From Phycisphaeraceae bacterium (GTDB taxonomy: Bacteria; Planctomycetota; Phycisphaerae; Phycisphaerales; Phycisphaeraceae), in contig JADZCD010000043.1 in NCBI GenBank assembly GCA_020851735.1, forward strand, positions 1-32,560: DNA of 32,560 nucleotides. Direction: 5' to 3'. Shown in pieces: positions 16,854 through 24,091 of the stretch. A program made the translations under genes and the position numbers. A model generated the notes under the pieces. The model was not told where the DNA came from, ran no database searches, and worked only from the letters and a program-made list of their open reading frames with translations. Each line of letters starts with the position of its first letter. The first letter of the stretch is position 1.

Positions 16854-17432
16854 CTACGCCGGTCGATCCTCACCGTTGTGCCGCGTCATCGCCGCGTCGA
16901 TCCCCACCGTCAGCCACGTCTCAATGGCGTCGCACGCCCGCTCCAGCGCCGGCTCCAAGAGCGCCAACTGCTCGGACCCGAACCGACCCAGCACATAATC
17001 CGCCTGCGGCACGCGCCCCGGCGGGTCGATGCCGATCCGCAAACGCGGGTATTCGATCGTCCCCAGCAGCCGCTCAATGTCCGCCAGCCCGTTGTGCCCG
17101 CCGCTGCTGCCCCCCGGGCGCAGGCGAATCTTCCCCACCGGCAGGGCCACGTCGTCCACCACCACCAACAACTCCCTTAAATCCAGCTTGTAGAACGCCG
17201 CCGCTTCCTGCACCGCCAGGCCCGAGCGATTCATGTAAGTCTGTGGCTCAAGCAGCACGCATCGCTGCCCAGCCACCAACCCTTCGAGCATCGCCGCGTG
17301 GAATTTAAGCTTAGGCCTCTGCGCCGTCAGCCCATGCCGCCGGGCCAGCCGATCGAGCACCATAAAGCCGGCATTGTGCCGCGTGCCCGCATATTCCGGG
17401 CCCGGATTGCCCAATCCCACGATCAGCGCCAT
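16854..17432 (-). CDS. pth: Peptidyl-tRNA hydrolase
   Basis: A 192-residue enzyme that releases the peptide from peptidyl-tRNA lost from stalled ribosomes. It has all family marks: VGLGNPGPEYAGTRHNAGF with catalytic His19, LEPQTYMNRSG, LLVVVDDVALPVGKIRLRPGGSSGGHNGL with the catalytic-site Asp, and YPRLRIGIDPPGR. Length is normal. The region directly upstream carries a hairpin repeat and a 117-bp tandem array, so its promoter is probably within about 130 bp of the start at 17432. No rplY (L25) neighbour is present, unlike the common arrangement. Confidence 0.96.
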   Translation of the reverse strand: MALIVGLGNPGPEYAGTRHNAGFMVLDRLARRHGLTAQRPKLKFHAAMLEGLVAGQRCVLLEPQTYMNRSGLAVQEAAAFYKLDLRELLVVVDDVALPVGKIRLRPGGSSGGHNGLADIERLLGTIEYPRLRIGIDPPGRVPQADYVLGRFGSEQLALLEPALERACDAIETWLTVGIDAAMTRHNGEDRPA

Positions 17433-17532
17433 AGCCGAAATCTCCAGGAGTAATCCCCACCCCCGCCGCGAATCATCCTACCCGACCGCCCCCAAACCCG
17501 CCGAAAAACCCCCGGTTCGTGCGCGCTCTAAA

Positions 17533-17554
17533 GCCCAGGGATTCTTCCCTGGGC
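17533..17554. repeat. AAAGCCC/GGGC hairpin repeat, copy 2
   Basis: GCCCAGGGA/TCCCTGGGC with loop TTCT, preceded by TAAA. Confidence 0.7.
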
Positions 17555-17573
17555 CTCCCCATAAAGATTCAGC

Positions 17574-18133
17574 GCACGCCCAGCCCCGCCCCGGCGCTTA
17601 CGTTCCGCGCACGTCAACAAACGGTGATTCCATGTTTAGCGGGCGATCGCAGATCGCCGTGCCTTTATCCCACCTCAAACTCCCAATCGAGCACGCCCAG
17701 CCCATCCCCGGCGCTTACGTTCCGCGCACGTCAACAAGCGGTGATTCCATGTTTAGCGGGCGATCGCAGATCGCCGTGCCTTTATCCCACCTCAAACTCC
17801 CAATCGAGCACGCCCAGCCCATCCCCGGCGCTTACATTCCGCGCACGTCAACAAGCGGTGGTTCCATGTTTAGCGGGCGATCGCAGATCGCCGTGCCTTT
17901 ATCCCACCTCAAACTCCCAATCGAGCACGCCCAGCCCCGCCCCGGCGCTTACGTTCCGCCCACGTCAACAAGCGGTGATCCCATGTTTAGCGGGCGATCG
18001 CAGATCGCCGTGCCTTTATCCCACCTCAAACTCCCAATCGAGCACGCCCAGCCCATCCCCGGCGCTTACGTTCCGCGCACGTCAACAAACGGTGATTCCA
18101 TGTTTAGCGGGCGATCGCAGATCGCCGTGCCTT
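17574..18133. repeat. 117-bp tandem array, 4.8 copies
   Basis: Five copies of a 117-bp unit; the landmark ATGTTTAGC recurs at 17632, 17749, 17866, 17983 and 18100, exactly 117 bp apart. Units differ by only a few substitutions (for example CAGCCCCGCCCC versus CAGCCCATCCCC). Each carries the GTTTAGCG-headed hairpin with stem GGCGATC/GATCGCC and GCA loop. The last copy is cut off exactly at the pyrC stop codon. Because 117 is a multiple of 3, long frames stay open through it; I do not consider them genes. Confidence 0.97.
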
Positions 18134-19520
18134 AATTCCGCTGCTCGCTGGAGAGCAACGCCAGCAGTTCCCCCGCCGTCTCCGGCACCGGGTCCCCGTC
18201 ATACCCTTTTAGCCGTTCCCAATCGCGCAGCAGTTTCACCTGCCCGCCCACGATTGTCGCCAGCGCCCGCCCATTGACCTTCCACCCGTGGAACGGGCAG
18301 TTGCGGGCCTTGGACGCGAATTCATCCACGTCGATGCCCCACCCCTGGTGCGGGTCAATGATCGTCACGTCCCCGTCCGCGCCGGGAGCCAGCGTTCCCT
18401 TGCCCTTCAAATCGCACAGCCGCGCCGGATTGATCGTCATCATCGCCACCAACGTCGGCCACTCAATAATCCCCGGTTCAATCAGGGCCCGGATGTACAG
18501 CGGCAAGGCGCAATCCAGCCCGATGATGCCGAACGGCGCGTGCGCGAACTCCAGCTCCTTTTCCTCCTGCGTGTGCGGCGCGTGATCCGTCGCCAGAATC
18601 GTGATCACCCCGTCCCGTATTCCGTCCAGAATCGCGTCCACGTCCCGCCGCGCCCGCAGCGGCGGATTCATCTTATAGTTCGTGTCGTACCCCGCGCAGC
18701 TCTCTTCGGTCAGCAGCAGGTGATGCGGGCTCGCCTCCGCCGTGATGTGGTTCTGCCCGAACAGGTCCGCCCGCGCCCGCCGCACCATCTCCACCGCACC
18801 GGCCGAGGAAATGTGCTGGATGTGATAGCGCGCCGCGAAGTTCTGCCTCTGGTTGAGCAGAATATCCCGCTGAATGATGATCTCCTCGGCCACCCGCGGC
18901 CAGCCGGCCAGCCCCAGCCGCGTGGCCAACGATCCGGCGTTCATCACGCCCCCGCCCAGCTGCGGGTCCTCGCAGTGCTGCATCAGCGCCTTGCCCGTCA
19001 TCGCGATGTACGCCAACGCCTTGTTCATCACCGCCGCCGACGCCACCGCGCACCCGTCGTCGGAAAATCCCACCGCTCCCGCCGCCGCCATCAGCCCGAT
19101 CTCCGCCAGCGCTTCCCCCGCCCGACCCTTGGTCACCGCCCCGATCGGAAACACGTTGGCCAATCCCGCCCGCGCCGCCTGGTGATACACAAAATCCACC
19201 CGCCCGTTGTCGTCAATCGCCGGCTGCGTGTTGGGCATGCAGCAGATCGACGTGAACCCCCCGTTCACCGCCGCCGCCGCTCCCGTCGCGATCGTCTCCT
19301 TCTCTTCCTGCCCCGGCTCCCGCAGGTGCACGTGCGGATCGATCAGCCCCGGGCACACTATGCACCCCGATGCGTCCAGGACCGGCAGATTTTGTGGGTC
19401 GGGGCGGGACAATCGTCCCAGGGAATGAACCTTCCCGCCGCTCAGCAGCAGGTCGGTCACTTTATCAATGCCTTGCGCCGGATCAATGACGCGGCCACGG
19501 GCGATCAGCAGATCGGTCAT
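18132..19520 (-). CDS. pyrC: Dihydroorotase (class I, long form)
   Basis: A 462-residue amidohydrolase catalysing carbamoyl-aspartate to dihydroorotate in pyrimidine synthesis. DPHVHLREPG at residues 61-70 supplies the first two zinc ligands (His63, His65). HHLLLTEE and a later TDHAPHTQEEKE segment hold further ligands and the catalytic Asp. IIGLDCALPLYI and NPARLCDLKGKGTLAPGADGDVTIID are typical of the class I group found with aspartate carbamoyltransferase. The ATG at 19520 (MTDLLIARGRVIDP) is preferred over an in-frame GTG 24 bp upstream because it matches the family start. pyrB is not adjacent. A small membrane protein lies 34 bp upstream. Confidence 0.95.
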   Translation of the reverse strand: MTDLLIARGRVIDPAQGIDKVTDLLLSGGKVHSLGRLSRPDPQNLPVLDASGCIVCPGLIDPHVHLREPGQEEKETIATGAAAAVNGGFTSICCMPNTQPAIDDNGRVDFVYHQAARAGLANVFPIGAVTKGRAGEALAEIGLMAAAGAVGFSDDGCAVASAAVMNKALAYIAMTGKALMQHCEDPQLGGGVMNAGSLATRLGLAGWPRVAEEIIIQRDILLNQRQNFAARYHIQHISSAGAVEMVRRARADLFGQNHITAEASPHHLLLTEESCAGYDTNYKMNPPLRARRDVDAILDGIRDGVITILATDHAPHTQEEKELEFAHAPFGIIGLDCALPLYIRALIEPGIIEWPTLVAMMTINPARLCDLKGKGTLAPGADGDVTIIDPHQGWGIDVDEFASKARNCPFHGWKVNGRALATIVGGQVKLLRDWERLKGYDGDPVPETAGELLALLSSEQRN

Positions 19521-19554
19521 GGCCCACAGGATACCAAACCTCACCCCACCTCAG

Positions 19555-19761
19555 CTAACGCCGGGGGGCGCTTTCCATCGCCTTATGATCCTCAATCGTC
19601 TGCAGATATTTATTACGCATCACCAGCGATTCCCGCACCCGGTCGTGCAGGTCGATCTCATGCTTGCGCATGTACGCCAGTACCCCCAGCACGCAGGTCA
19701 CCAGAATGTAGACCAGCACTGCCAGGATCGGCCAGATCTTTTGAATGATTTGCCACGTCAT
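19555..19761 (-). CDS. Small single-pass membrane protein
   Basis: 68 residues: one membrane segment (about residues 9-30, WPILAVLVYILVTCVLGVLAY) and a charged, helical cytoplasmic tail (MRKHEIDLHDRVRESLVMRNKYLQ...). It ends 34 bp before the pyrC start on the same strand, so it may be co-transcribed. No family is recognised. The clean membrane helix followed by a charged tail makes chance unlikely, but coding is not proven. Confidence 0.55.
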   Translation of the reverse strand: MTWQIIQKIWPILAVLVYILVTCVLGVLAYMRKHEIDLHDRVRESLVMRNKYLQTIEDHKAMESAPRR

Positions 19762-19901
19762 CTGCCCAGGAATTATCGGCCATACCCCCGCCGGCGCTTA
19801 ACCCCCCAAATAATTGAGGGTTTATCTGTGCCCTCCCCCCCCCTTATTTCCCCTCCATCCCCCCTGATAGGCACCCTGAAAATATCGCAGGCATATCACA
19901 G

Positions 19902-19982
19902 AAAAGCCCGGCCGCTCCGTCGGCCGGGACCCGCCTGTGGGAACAAGTGGTCCTTCGCCTGCGAAATTACCGCAATCCGTAT
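19902..19982. repeat. CCCGGCCG hairpin module (copy 2 of 2)
   Basis: CCCGGCCG (19907-19914), loop CTCCGT, CGGCCGGG (19921-19928), followed by CCGCAATCCGTAT near 19970. It matches copy 1 at 5576 over the hairpin and the trailing motif, with a diverged middle. C-rich pyrimidine runs (19830-19862 and 19986-20022) flank it. Confidence 0.65.
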
Positions 19983-20061
19983 AACTTCCCCTCCATTCCC
20001 CCTCGCCCCCCTCCCCCCCGTCCCGCGGACCGTCATGCGTCAAACTGGAGAGTTCAGAAAT

Positions 20062-20160
20062 CCAGCCGCGGACAAACACAAATGAACACCAAAAACAGAG
20101 TTTTTGCATCAAGACCGCGTTTATCTGCGTTTACCTGCGGCCATCTGAAATCCTGATCTG
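20062..20160. repeat. ATCTGCG-type dispersed element, copy 1
   Basis: A stretch around GCGTTTATCTGCGTTTACCTGCGG and TCTGAAATCCTGATCTG. The reverse complement of 32041-32108 is nearly the same sequence. The left half (CCGCGGACAAACACAAATGAACACC) is itself a diverged inverted copy of the right half, with AAAAACAGAGTTTTT at the centre. Confidence 0.65.
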
Positions 20161-20186
20161 AAGTTAACTCGATGATGCATATCGTC

Positions 20187-21296
20187 CTACTTGGCCGGAT
20201 AGACCGTCTCGATCGGAGCCTCTTCCCACACCACGCTTCCCTCCCACCGCGCCAGGTAGTTGATGCAGCGGTAGCCCGCCTCCCCTATCATCTTCACCGC
20301 CTGGTCCAGTCCCACCCCCACGTCCGCCGGTCCGTGGCTGTCATCGCCCAAAGTCACCCGCACACCCATCGCGCATGCCTTGCGCAGAATCTCCTTCATC
20401 GGATAGATCGGCCCAAGCCCCCGCCGCGCCGGCGCCGCGTTAACGTCCAGCACACAACCATACGCATGGGCCGCCTGCAGCGCCCGATCAATCTCCAACC
20501 ACGTCCCCTTACTGAATTCCGGGTGCTGCCCGTCGAATTTCCGGATCAGGTCCAAATGCCCCACGATCGCCGGACGCAGATCCTCAATCATCTCCACCAC
20601 CTGCCGAAAATACGCCCCCCGCAACGCTTCGACACCCCCCAACGCCTCCGCCGCCTCCGCCGTCGCCTGCGGGCTGTAGTCAATCCAATAATCCCCCACG
20701 CTGTGCACGCTCCCCACCACGTAGTCGAATTTCCCCTTCGCCTTTAACTCCTTCATCCGCCCCGCCCAATTCCCCACAACCGCCGTCGCCTTAGGCCGAT
20801 CCGCACCGCCCCCCGACCGCGCCGACACCGCCATGCCATCGTTTAGCGGCGGTTCGAAGAACCGCGCGTCGCGTTTGAGCGCCATATTCGTCGTCGGCAT
20901 CTCTCCCGCCGGCGGAGCCGCTTCCGGGCTAACCTCCGCGGCCGCGGATAGCCCCGCATGGGAATGCGGGGCCGGTTTATTCGCCTCTGGGCCCACTTCC
21001 GGCGGGGGCATCATCTCGGACTCAAACCCCACGAACATTTCCATGCGGCCCGCATATTCCTTCTGCAGTTCCCTGGCCCGCACGCGATACGCCTCGAACA
21101 TCGTCAGCAGATCCCCCGGCGTCAGGTCCTGCTCATCGTGATAGAGATCGCCCTGGCGAAAGCGCGGCGCGTGCTCGCTGACGCCCAAGCTCGTAAAACC
21201 TGCCTCGTAGGCCTTCTGGACGATCTCCTCCAGCCGTCCCCCCGCGTGACGGCAGAATTCACTGCTATGCCCGCCATGAAAGCTGAACCAAGGCAT
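20187..21296 (-). CDS. PHP-domain phosphoesterase, histidinol-phosphatase-like, with repeat-derived insertion
   Basis: A 369-residue PHP-family protein of HisK type. Metal-site motifs in order: FHGGHSSEF at the N-terminus, VSEHAPRF, VGFESEMM, VVGSVHSVGDYWID, IVGHLDLIRKF and VTLGDDSHGPADVG. The family acts on histidinol phosphate or related phosphomonoesters; the first motif differs from the usual HxH (HGGH here), so activity is not certain. Between VGFESEMM and NWAGRMKELKAKGKFDYVVGSVH lies an extra block of about 80 residues (97-177, bases 20766-21008). It is Ala/Pro-rich and carries three kinds of dispersed DNA repeat, keeping the frame open. No other his genes are near. Confidence 0.85.
   Translation of the reverse strand: MPWFSFHGGHSSEFCRHAGGRLEEIVQKAYEAGFTSLGVSEHAPRFRQGDLYHDEQDLTPGDLLTMFEAYRVRARELQKEYAGRMEMFVGFESEMMPPPEVGPEANKPAPHSHAGLSAAAEVSPEAAPPAGEMPTTNMALKRDARFFEPPLNDGMAVSARSGGGADRPKATAVVGNWAGRMKELKAKGKFDYVVGSVHSVGDYWIDYSPQATAEAAEALGGVEALRGAYFRQVVEMIEDLRPAIVGHLDLIRKFDGQHPEFSKGTWLEIDRALQAAHAYGCVLDVNAAPARRGLGPIYPMKEILRKACAMGVRVTLGDDSHGPADVGVGLDQAVKMIGEAGYRCINYLARWEGSVVWEEAPIETVYPAK
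20841..20868 (+). repeat. GTTTAGCG-headed hairpin repeat inside the PHP gene
   Basis: GTTTAGCG (20841-20848), stem GCGGTTC/GAACCGC (20849-20855, 20859-20865), loop GAA. The stem sequence differs from the other copies yet remains perfectly paired. Confidence 0.7.
20951..20972. repeat. GCCCCGCAT/ATGCGGGGC hairpin inside the PHP gene
   Basis: A perfect 9-bp stem with loop GGGA. It is related in layout to the AAAGCCC/GGGC hairpins at 16158, 17533 and 21408. Confidence 0.65.
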
Positions 21297-21407
21297 GTGG
21301 AGGACTCCCTCGACCTGGTCCCCATAGCCTATCCGCTTACCCCCGTCCCCCCAAATTTCTCCGCAACCACCCCCAAAAATCCAGCCCCTCGCCTCCCCAA
21401 CAATAAA

Positions 21408-21430
21408 GCCCAGGCATTCCTTGCCTGGGC
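21408..21430. repeat. AAAGCCC/GGGC hairpin repeat, copy 3
   Basis: GCCCAGGCA/TGCCTGGGC with loop TTCCT, preceded by AATAAA. It sits between the PHP and GH4-like genes, and might also act as a weak terminator. Confidence 0.7.
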
Positions 21431-21486
21431 CCGTCCTTTTCTTCCTCTTTCCCGCCCGCCATCCCCCCAGCCACCCCGCGCCGCAC

Positions 21487-22782
21487 TTACGAATACCCCC
21501 CGATCATGTCCGCATGCGCCGCCAGAACCTCGTCGATCGCCCGATGCCCCGCCTGCTTGTCGTCGATGGTCAAATCCAGATCGATCGCCTGGTGCACCAG
21601 ATCTCTGCTGCGTCGCAACGCCGCCTGCACGATCGTCCGCGAAACCTCCGCCACGTGCCTGCTCAAGGGAACCACCTCCGCCGGCAGTTCCAGCTTTCTG
21701 GGAAATACCCCCTGCCCGTTGACCTTCGCCGGGGTCTCCACGAATTCATCCCGCGGCAATTGCGGTATCTGCCCCGTGTTCGGCAGGTCCAGAGCATGGA
21801 AGGAAATATCCCGGCCGTTGACCAGCGCCGCCACAAAATCAATCGGCCGCTCCCACGACATATACCGCGGTATGAAGTAATTCACGCACTCCGTGTCCTC
21901 CGCGATCGCCCGCAGCCGCATCTCGCGCTCGCTGTCGTTGCCGTGCCAGAAGTTCTGCGGCGCCGGCACCGTCCTGGGACGCGGCAGAAAATCGTTGATG
22001 TAGTCGTCCCCCGCCGTCAGCAGGTAACCCGTCTGCCGGGCGATCGCCTCCGTGCGCGGATGCCCCAGCGATTCCCCATTCTCCAGCTTCTCGTTCAGCG
22101 CCGGCAGCAGATTCCTGCCCGTCGCCCGATCCCGCAGTTCCAGCAGCCAGGCATAGCGGTTGAGTCCTCCCGCCACCGCCTCAAACGTCTTTTCCAGCAC
22201 CTCAAATCCGCTGCCGCAGTCCGCCTGCCCGCGGAACAGCGGCCAGACCATCCGGTAGATCATCAACCCCACCGAGCAGAACCCCACCGTCTGGATGCCC
22301 GCCTGCTGCGTCACCTGGCAGAGTCGGGGCATCGGATTGCTGATCATCAGCATCCACGCCTTGGGACAGATCTTCCGCATGTCCGCCGCCAGCGCCTCGG
22401 CCAGCGTGATCTGCCGCAACGAATACCCTATCCCCGCGATGCCCCCGAACTCCGTGATGATGTGGTTGGGCAGGTGCTTCTGGATGATCCGGCAGTCCAC
22501 CGCGTGGCGCTCCTGCATCTGCGGCGCCGCACAGCAGATCACAAAGTCCGCTCCCTCCAACGCCGTCGCGCGCTCCGTATGCTCACTGATCGTCACCTTG
22601 GGCCGGGAACGCCCCGCCAAAAAACGCCCGATTCTTCCTGTCCGCCGCAGCTTCTGGGCGTCCACGTCCATCAACGCGATTTCCGCAGCCCCCAAATCGT
22701 GATCCACCGTCAGACCGTGGAAGATGCGCGGTCCGTGGACGTACGTGCCCGCCCCAATAATGGCGACCTTCAGGGAACACAT
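21487..22782 (-). CDS. GH4-like NAD-dependent glycosidase
   Basis: A 431-residue protein of glycoside hydrolase family 4, the group that uses NAD and a divalent metal (alpha-galactosidases, 6-phospho-glycosidases, alpha-galacturonidases). The N-terminus has the Rossmann motif KVAIIGAGTYVHGPRI. Further family marks are EIALMDVDAQKL, ADFVICCAAP, GYSLRQITLAEALAADMRKICPKAWMLMISNPMPRLC (NP plus Cys), TVGFCSVGLMIYR and VNGRDISFHALDLPNTGQIPQLP. Most alpha-glycosidase members read GxCH at the GFCS position; here the His is absent. The ATG at 22782 is chosen because it directly precedes the Rossmann strand; the frame is open 25 codons further. No sugar transporter is adjacent, so the substrate is unknown. 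Confidence 0.85.
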   Translation of the reverse strand: MCSLKVAIIGAGTYVHGPRIFHGLTVDHDLGAAEIALMDVDAQKLRRTGRIGRFLAGRSRPKVTISEHTERATALEGADFVICCAAPQMQERHAVDCRIIQKHLPNHIITEFGGIAGIGYSLRQITLAEALAADMRKICPKAWMLMISNPMPRLCQVTQQAGIQTVGFCSVGLMIYRMVWPLFRGQADCGSGFEVLEKTFEAVAGGLNRYAWLLELRDRATGRNLLPALNEKLENGESLGHPRTEAIARQTGYLLTAGDDYINDFLPRPRTVPAPQNFWHGNDSEREMRLRAIAEDTECVNYFIPRYMSWERPIDFVAALVNGRDISFHALDLPNTGQIPQLPRDEFVETPAKVNGQGVFPRKLELPAEVVPLSRHVAEVSRTIVQAALRRSRDLVHQAIDLDLTIDDKQAGHRAIDEVLAAHADMIGGYS

Positions 22783-22976
22783 GAGCAGCGTCTTATAGCA
22801 GTTCGTGAAAATTGAGCAATTGGGGTTTTTCCTACCCGTCAACGTTGTTTTGCGCATATCGCGTGGCGATTTGCGTCCGCGCCCATTCTATTCCCATCGA
22901 CTCTTCCCTATCTCGCCAATCCCCGGAAATTCAGCTAAATCCTTATCACCCATGCATCCCCATTAATCACCCAAAT

Positions 22977-23003
22977 AAAAAAAAAGCCCAGCCGAAGCTG
23001 GGC
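22977..23003 (-). terminator. Rho-independent terminator of the Spy-like gene
   Basis: On the minus strand: GCCCAGC, a UUCG tetraloop, GCTGGGC, then nine T. The stem is perfect. It lies 76 bp after the stop at 23079. Confidence 0.93.
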
Positions 23004-23078
23004 GGAGGGGAGAAGAATTTCAGTGGTTTTCAGTATCTTCACGCAGGCGTCAACTGATTTTCAATCGTCTTTCGTGGC

Positions 23079-23852
23079 TTACCTGCCGTAGCCCCGGCCG
23101 GAGTCATCCTGATTCCGCATGCGCCTTTCCCCGCGGGCCGGCGGACCACGGCCCGGCCCACCTTCATCAGGTTGGCCCATCCCCTTCCCATCGCCCCCCT
23201 GAGGTGGCGGCGGCGAGCCCATCACGTCGTCGTCCGGATCTTTGTCCATCTTCGCCTGCCATTCCTTGATCCGAGGCTCAACCACCGCCTTCTGCTCGGC
23301 CGTCAAGGTGGCCAGAATCTTATCGCTCGCCTCCTTCAGCGCCGGCGCGCTCTTGCGGATCTCCTTGATCTTGTCCAGCGTCGGCTGCATCTCCTTCTTA
23401 ATCTGGTCGCGCAGCTGCATCCATTCCTTGCGCATGGGATCCAGCTTGGGCACCAGGTCCGCCGTCGCCGCCTCCGAAGTCAACAGCTCCGCCATCTTCC
23501 GGTGCAGATCCCGCATCTTCTTGATGCTGTCCTTGTTGTCATCACGAATGTCCCGCAGCTCCTGCCGCAGCGGCTGCAATTCATCCTTGTGCTCCTCCCG
23601 CCAGGCGTCCATCGCCTGATGATGCTCGCGCAGAATCTCTCGAATCTGCTGCCGCTGCTCCGTCGTCAGCTCCACGTCCGCGAACAGCATCGGCATCAAT
23701 CCGCGCGGGCCGCCCTGCGCCGCGCCCGGTCCTCGTCCCGCGCCGCCCGGGCCGCCGCCAGGACCATTGCCGGGTTGCGCGCCGGCAAAACTTGTCGCCA
23801 AGAGCAGCAGGCAAGCCGCCATGGCTGTAGAGACAATCATCTTCATCCTCAT
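23079..23852 (-). CDS. Periplasmic Spy/CpxP-like helical protein
   Basis: A 257-residue secreted protein: signal peptide of about 25 residues (MIVSTAMAACLLLLATSFAGAQ), a Gly/Pro-rich stretch, then a long helical region (about 55-195) with LTTEQRQQIREILREHHQAMDAW and, later, LTAEQKAVVEPRIKEWQ. The repeated LTxEQ motif is the mark of the Spy/CpxP (LTXXQ) family of periplasmic chaperone or stress proteins. The tail is Gly/Pro/Arg-rich and probably disordered. The ATG at 23852 is chosen because AAAGGAG lies 8 bp upstream; a TTG two codons earlier is in frame. A strong terminator makes it a single-gene unit. Confidence 0.82.
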   Translation of the reverse strand: MRMKMIVSTAMAACLLLLATSFAGAQPGNGPGGGPGGAGRGPGAAQGGPRGLMPMLFADVELTTEQRQQIREILREHHQAMDAWREEHKDELQPLRQELRDIRDDNKDSIKKMRDLHRKMAELLTSEAATADLVPKLDPMRKEWMQLRDQIKKEMQPTLDKIKEIRKSAPALKEASDKILATLTAEQKAVVEPRIKEWQAKMDKDPDDDVMGSPPPPQGGDGKGMGQPDEGGPGRGPPARGERRMRNQDDSGRGYGR

Positions 23853-24048
23853 GACCAAAACTCCTTTTGTGGTTTGACGTTTGTGTCTTGGGGGTCACTT
23901 CCGACCAAGCCTTACCCAGGCTTTTCCCTGACCTCTGCCTCGCCTTCCCGTCCGCCCGTCGGCAGCCGCAAAAGCTCGGTACCAGCACAACGCACAGTCG
24001 CCCCCCTTATTGCCTTTCGCGCCCCATGGCGATTAATCTATGCCTAGC

Positions 24049-24054
24049 TATAAT
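24049..24054 (+). promoter_or_regulatory. TATAAT -10 box upstream of mrp
   Basis: A perfect TATAAT 38 bp upstream of the mrp ATG in an otherwise GC-rich region. No good -35 is found at 16-18 bp, so the promoter would rely on other contacts or an activator. Confidence 0.35.
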
Positions 24055-24091
24055 ATAGGACCCAAGTAGTACTATTTTCAGGACTTCCCTC

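Noticed and set aside
17374..18277. Two long overlapping open frames coding for 39-residue repeats (MFSGRSQIAVP...) through the 117-bp array
   Set aside because: The unit length is a multiple of 3, so any stop-free unit gives a long open frame. Two frames are open at once, the composition is not protein-like, and the hairpin shows DNA-level conservation.
18288..19748. A 486-codon plus-strand ORF opposite pyrC
   Set aside because: The product is extremely Arg/His/Pro-rich, as expected for the antisense of a GC-rich gene; pyrC has clear catalytic motifs.
20841..20865. GGTTCGAAGAACC considered as part of a tRNA T-arm
   Set aside because: No acceptor or anticodon arm surrounds it, and it fits the GTTTAGCG hairpin family inside a coding gene.
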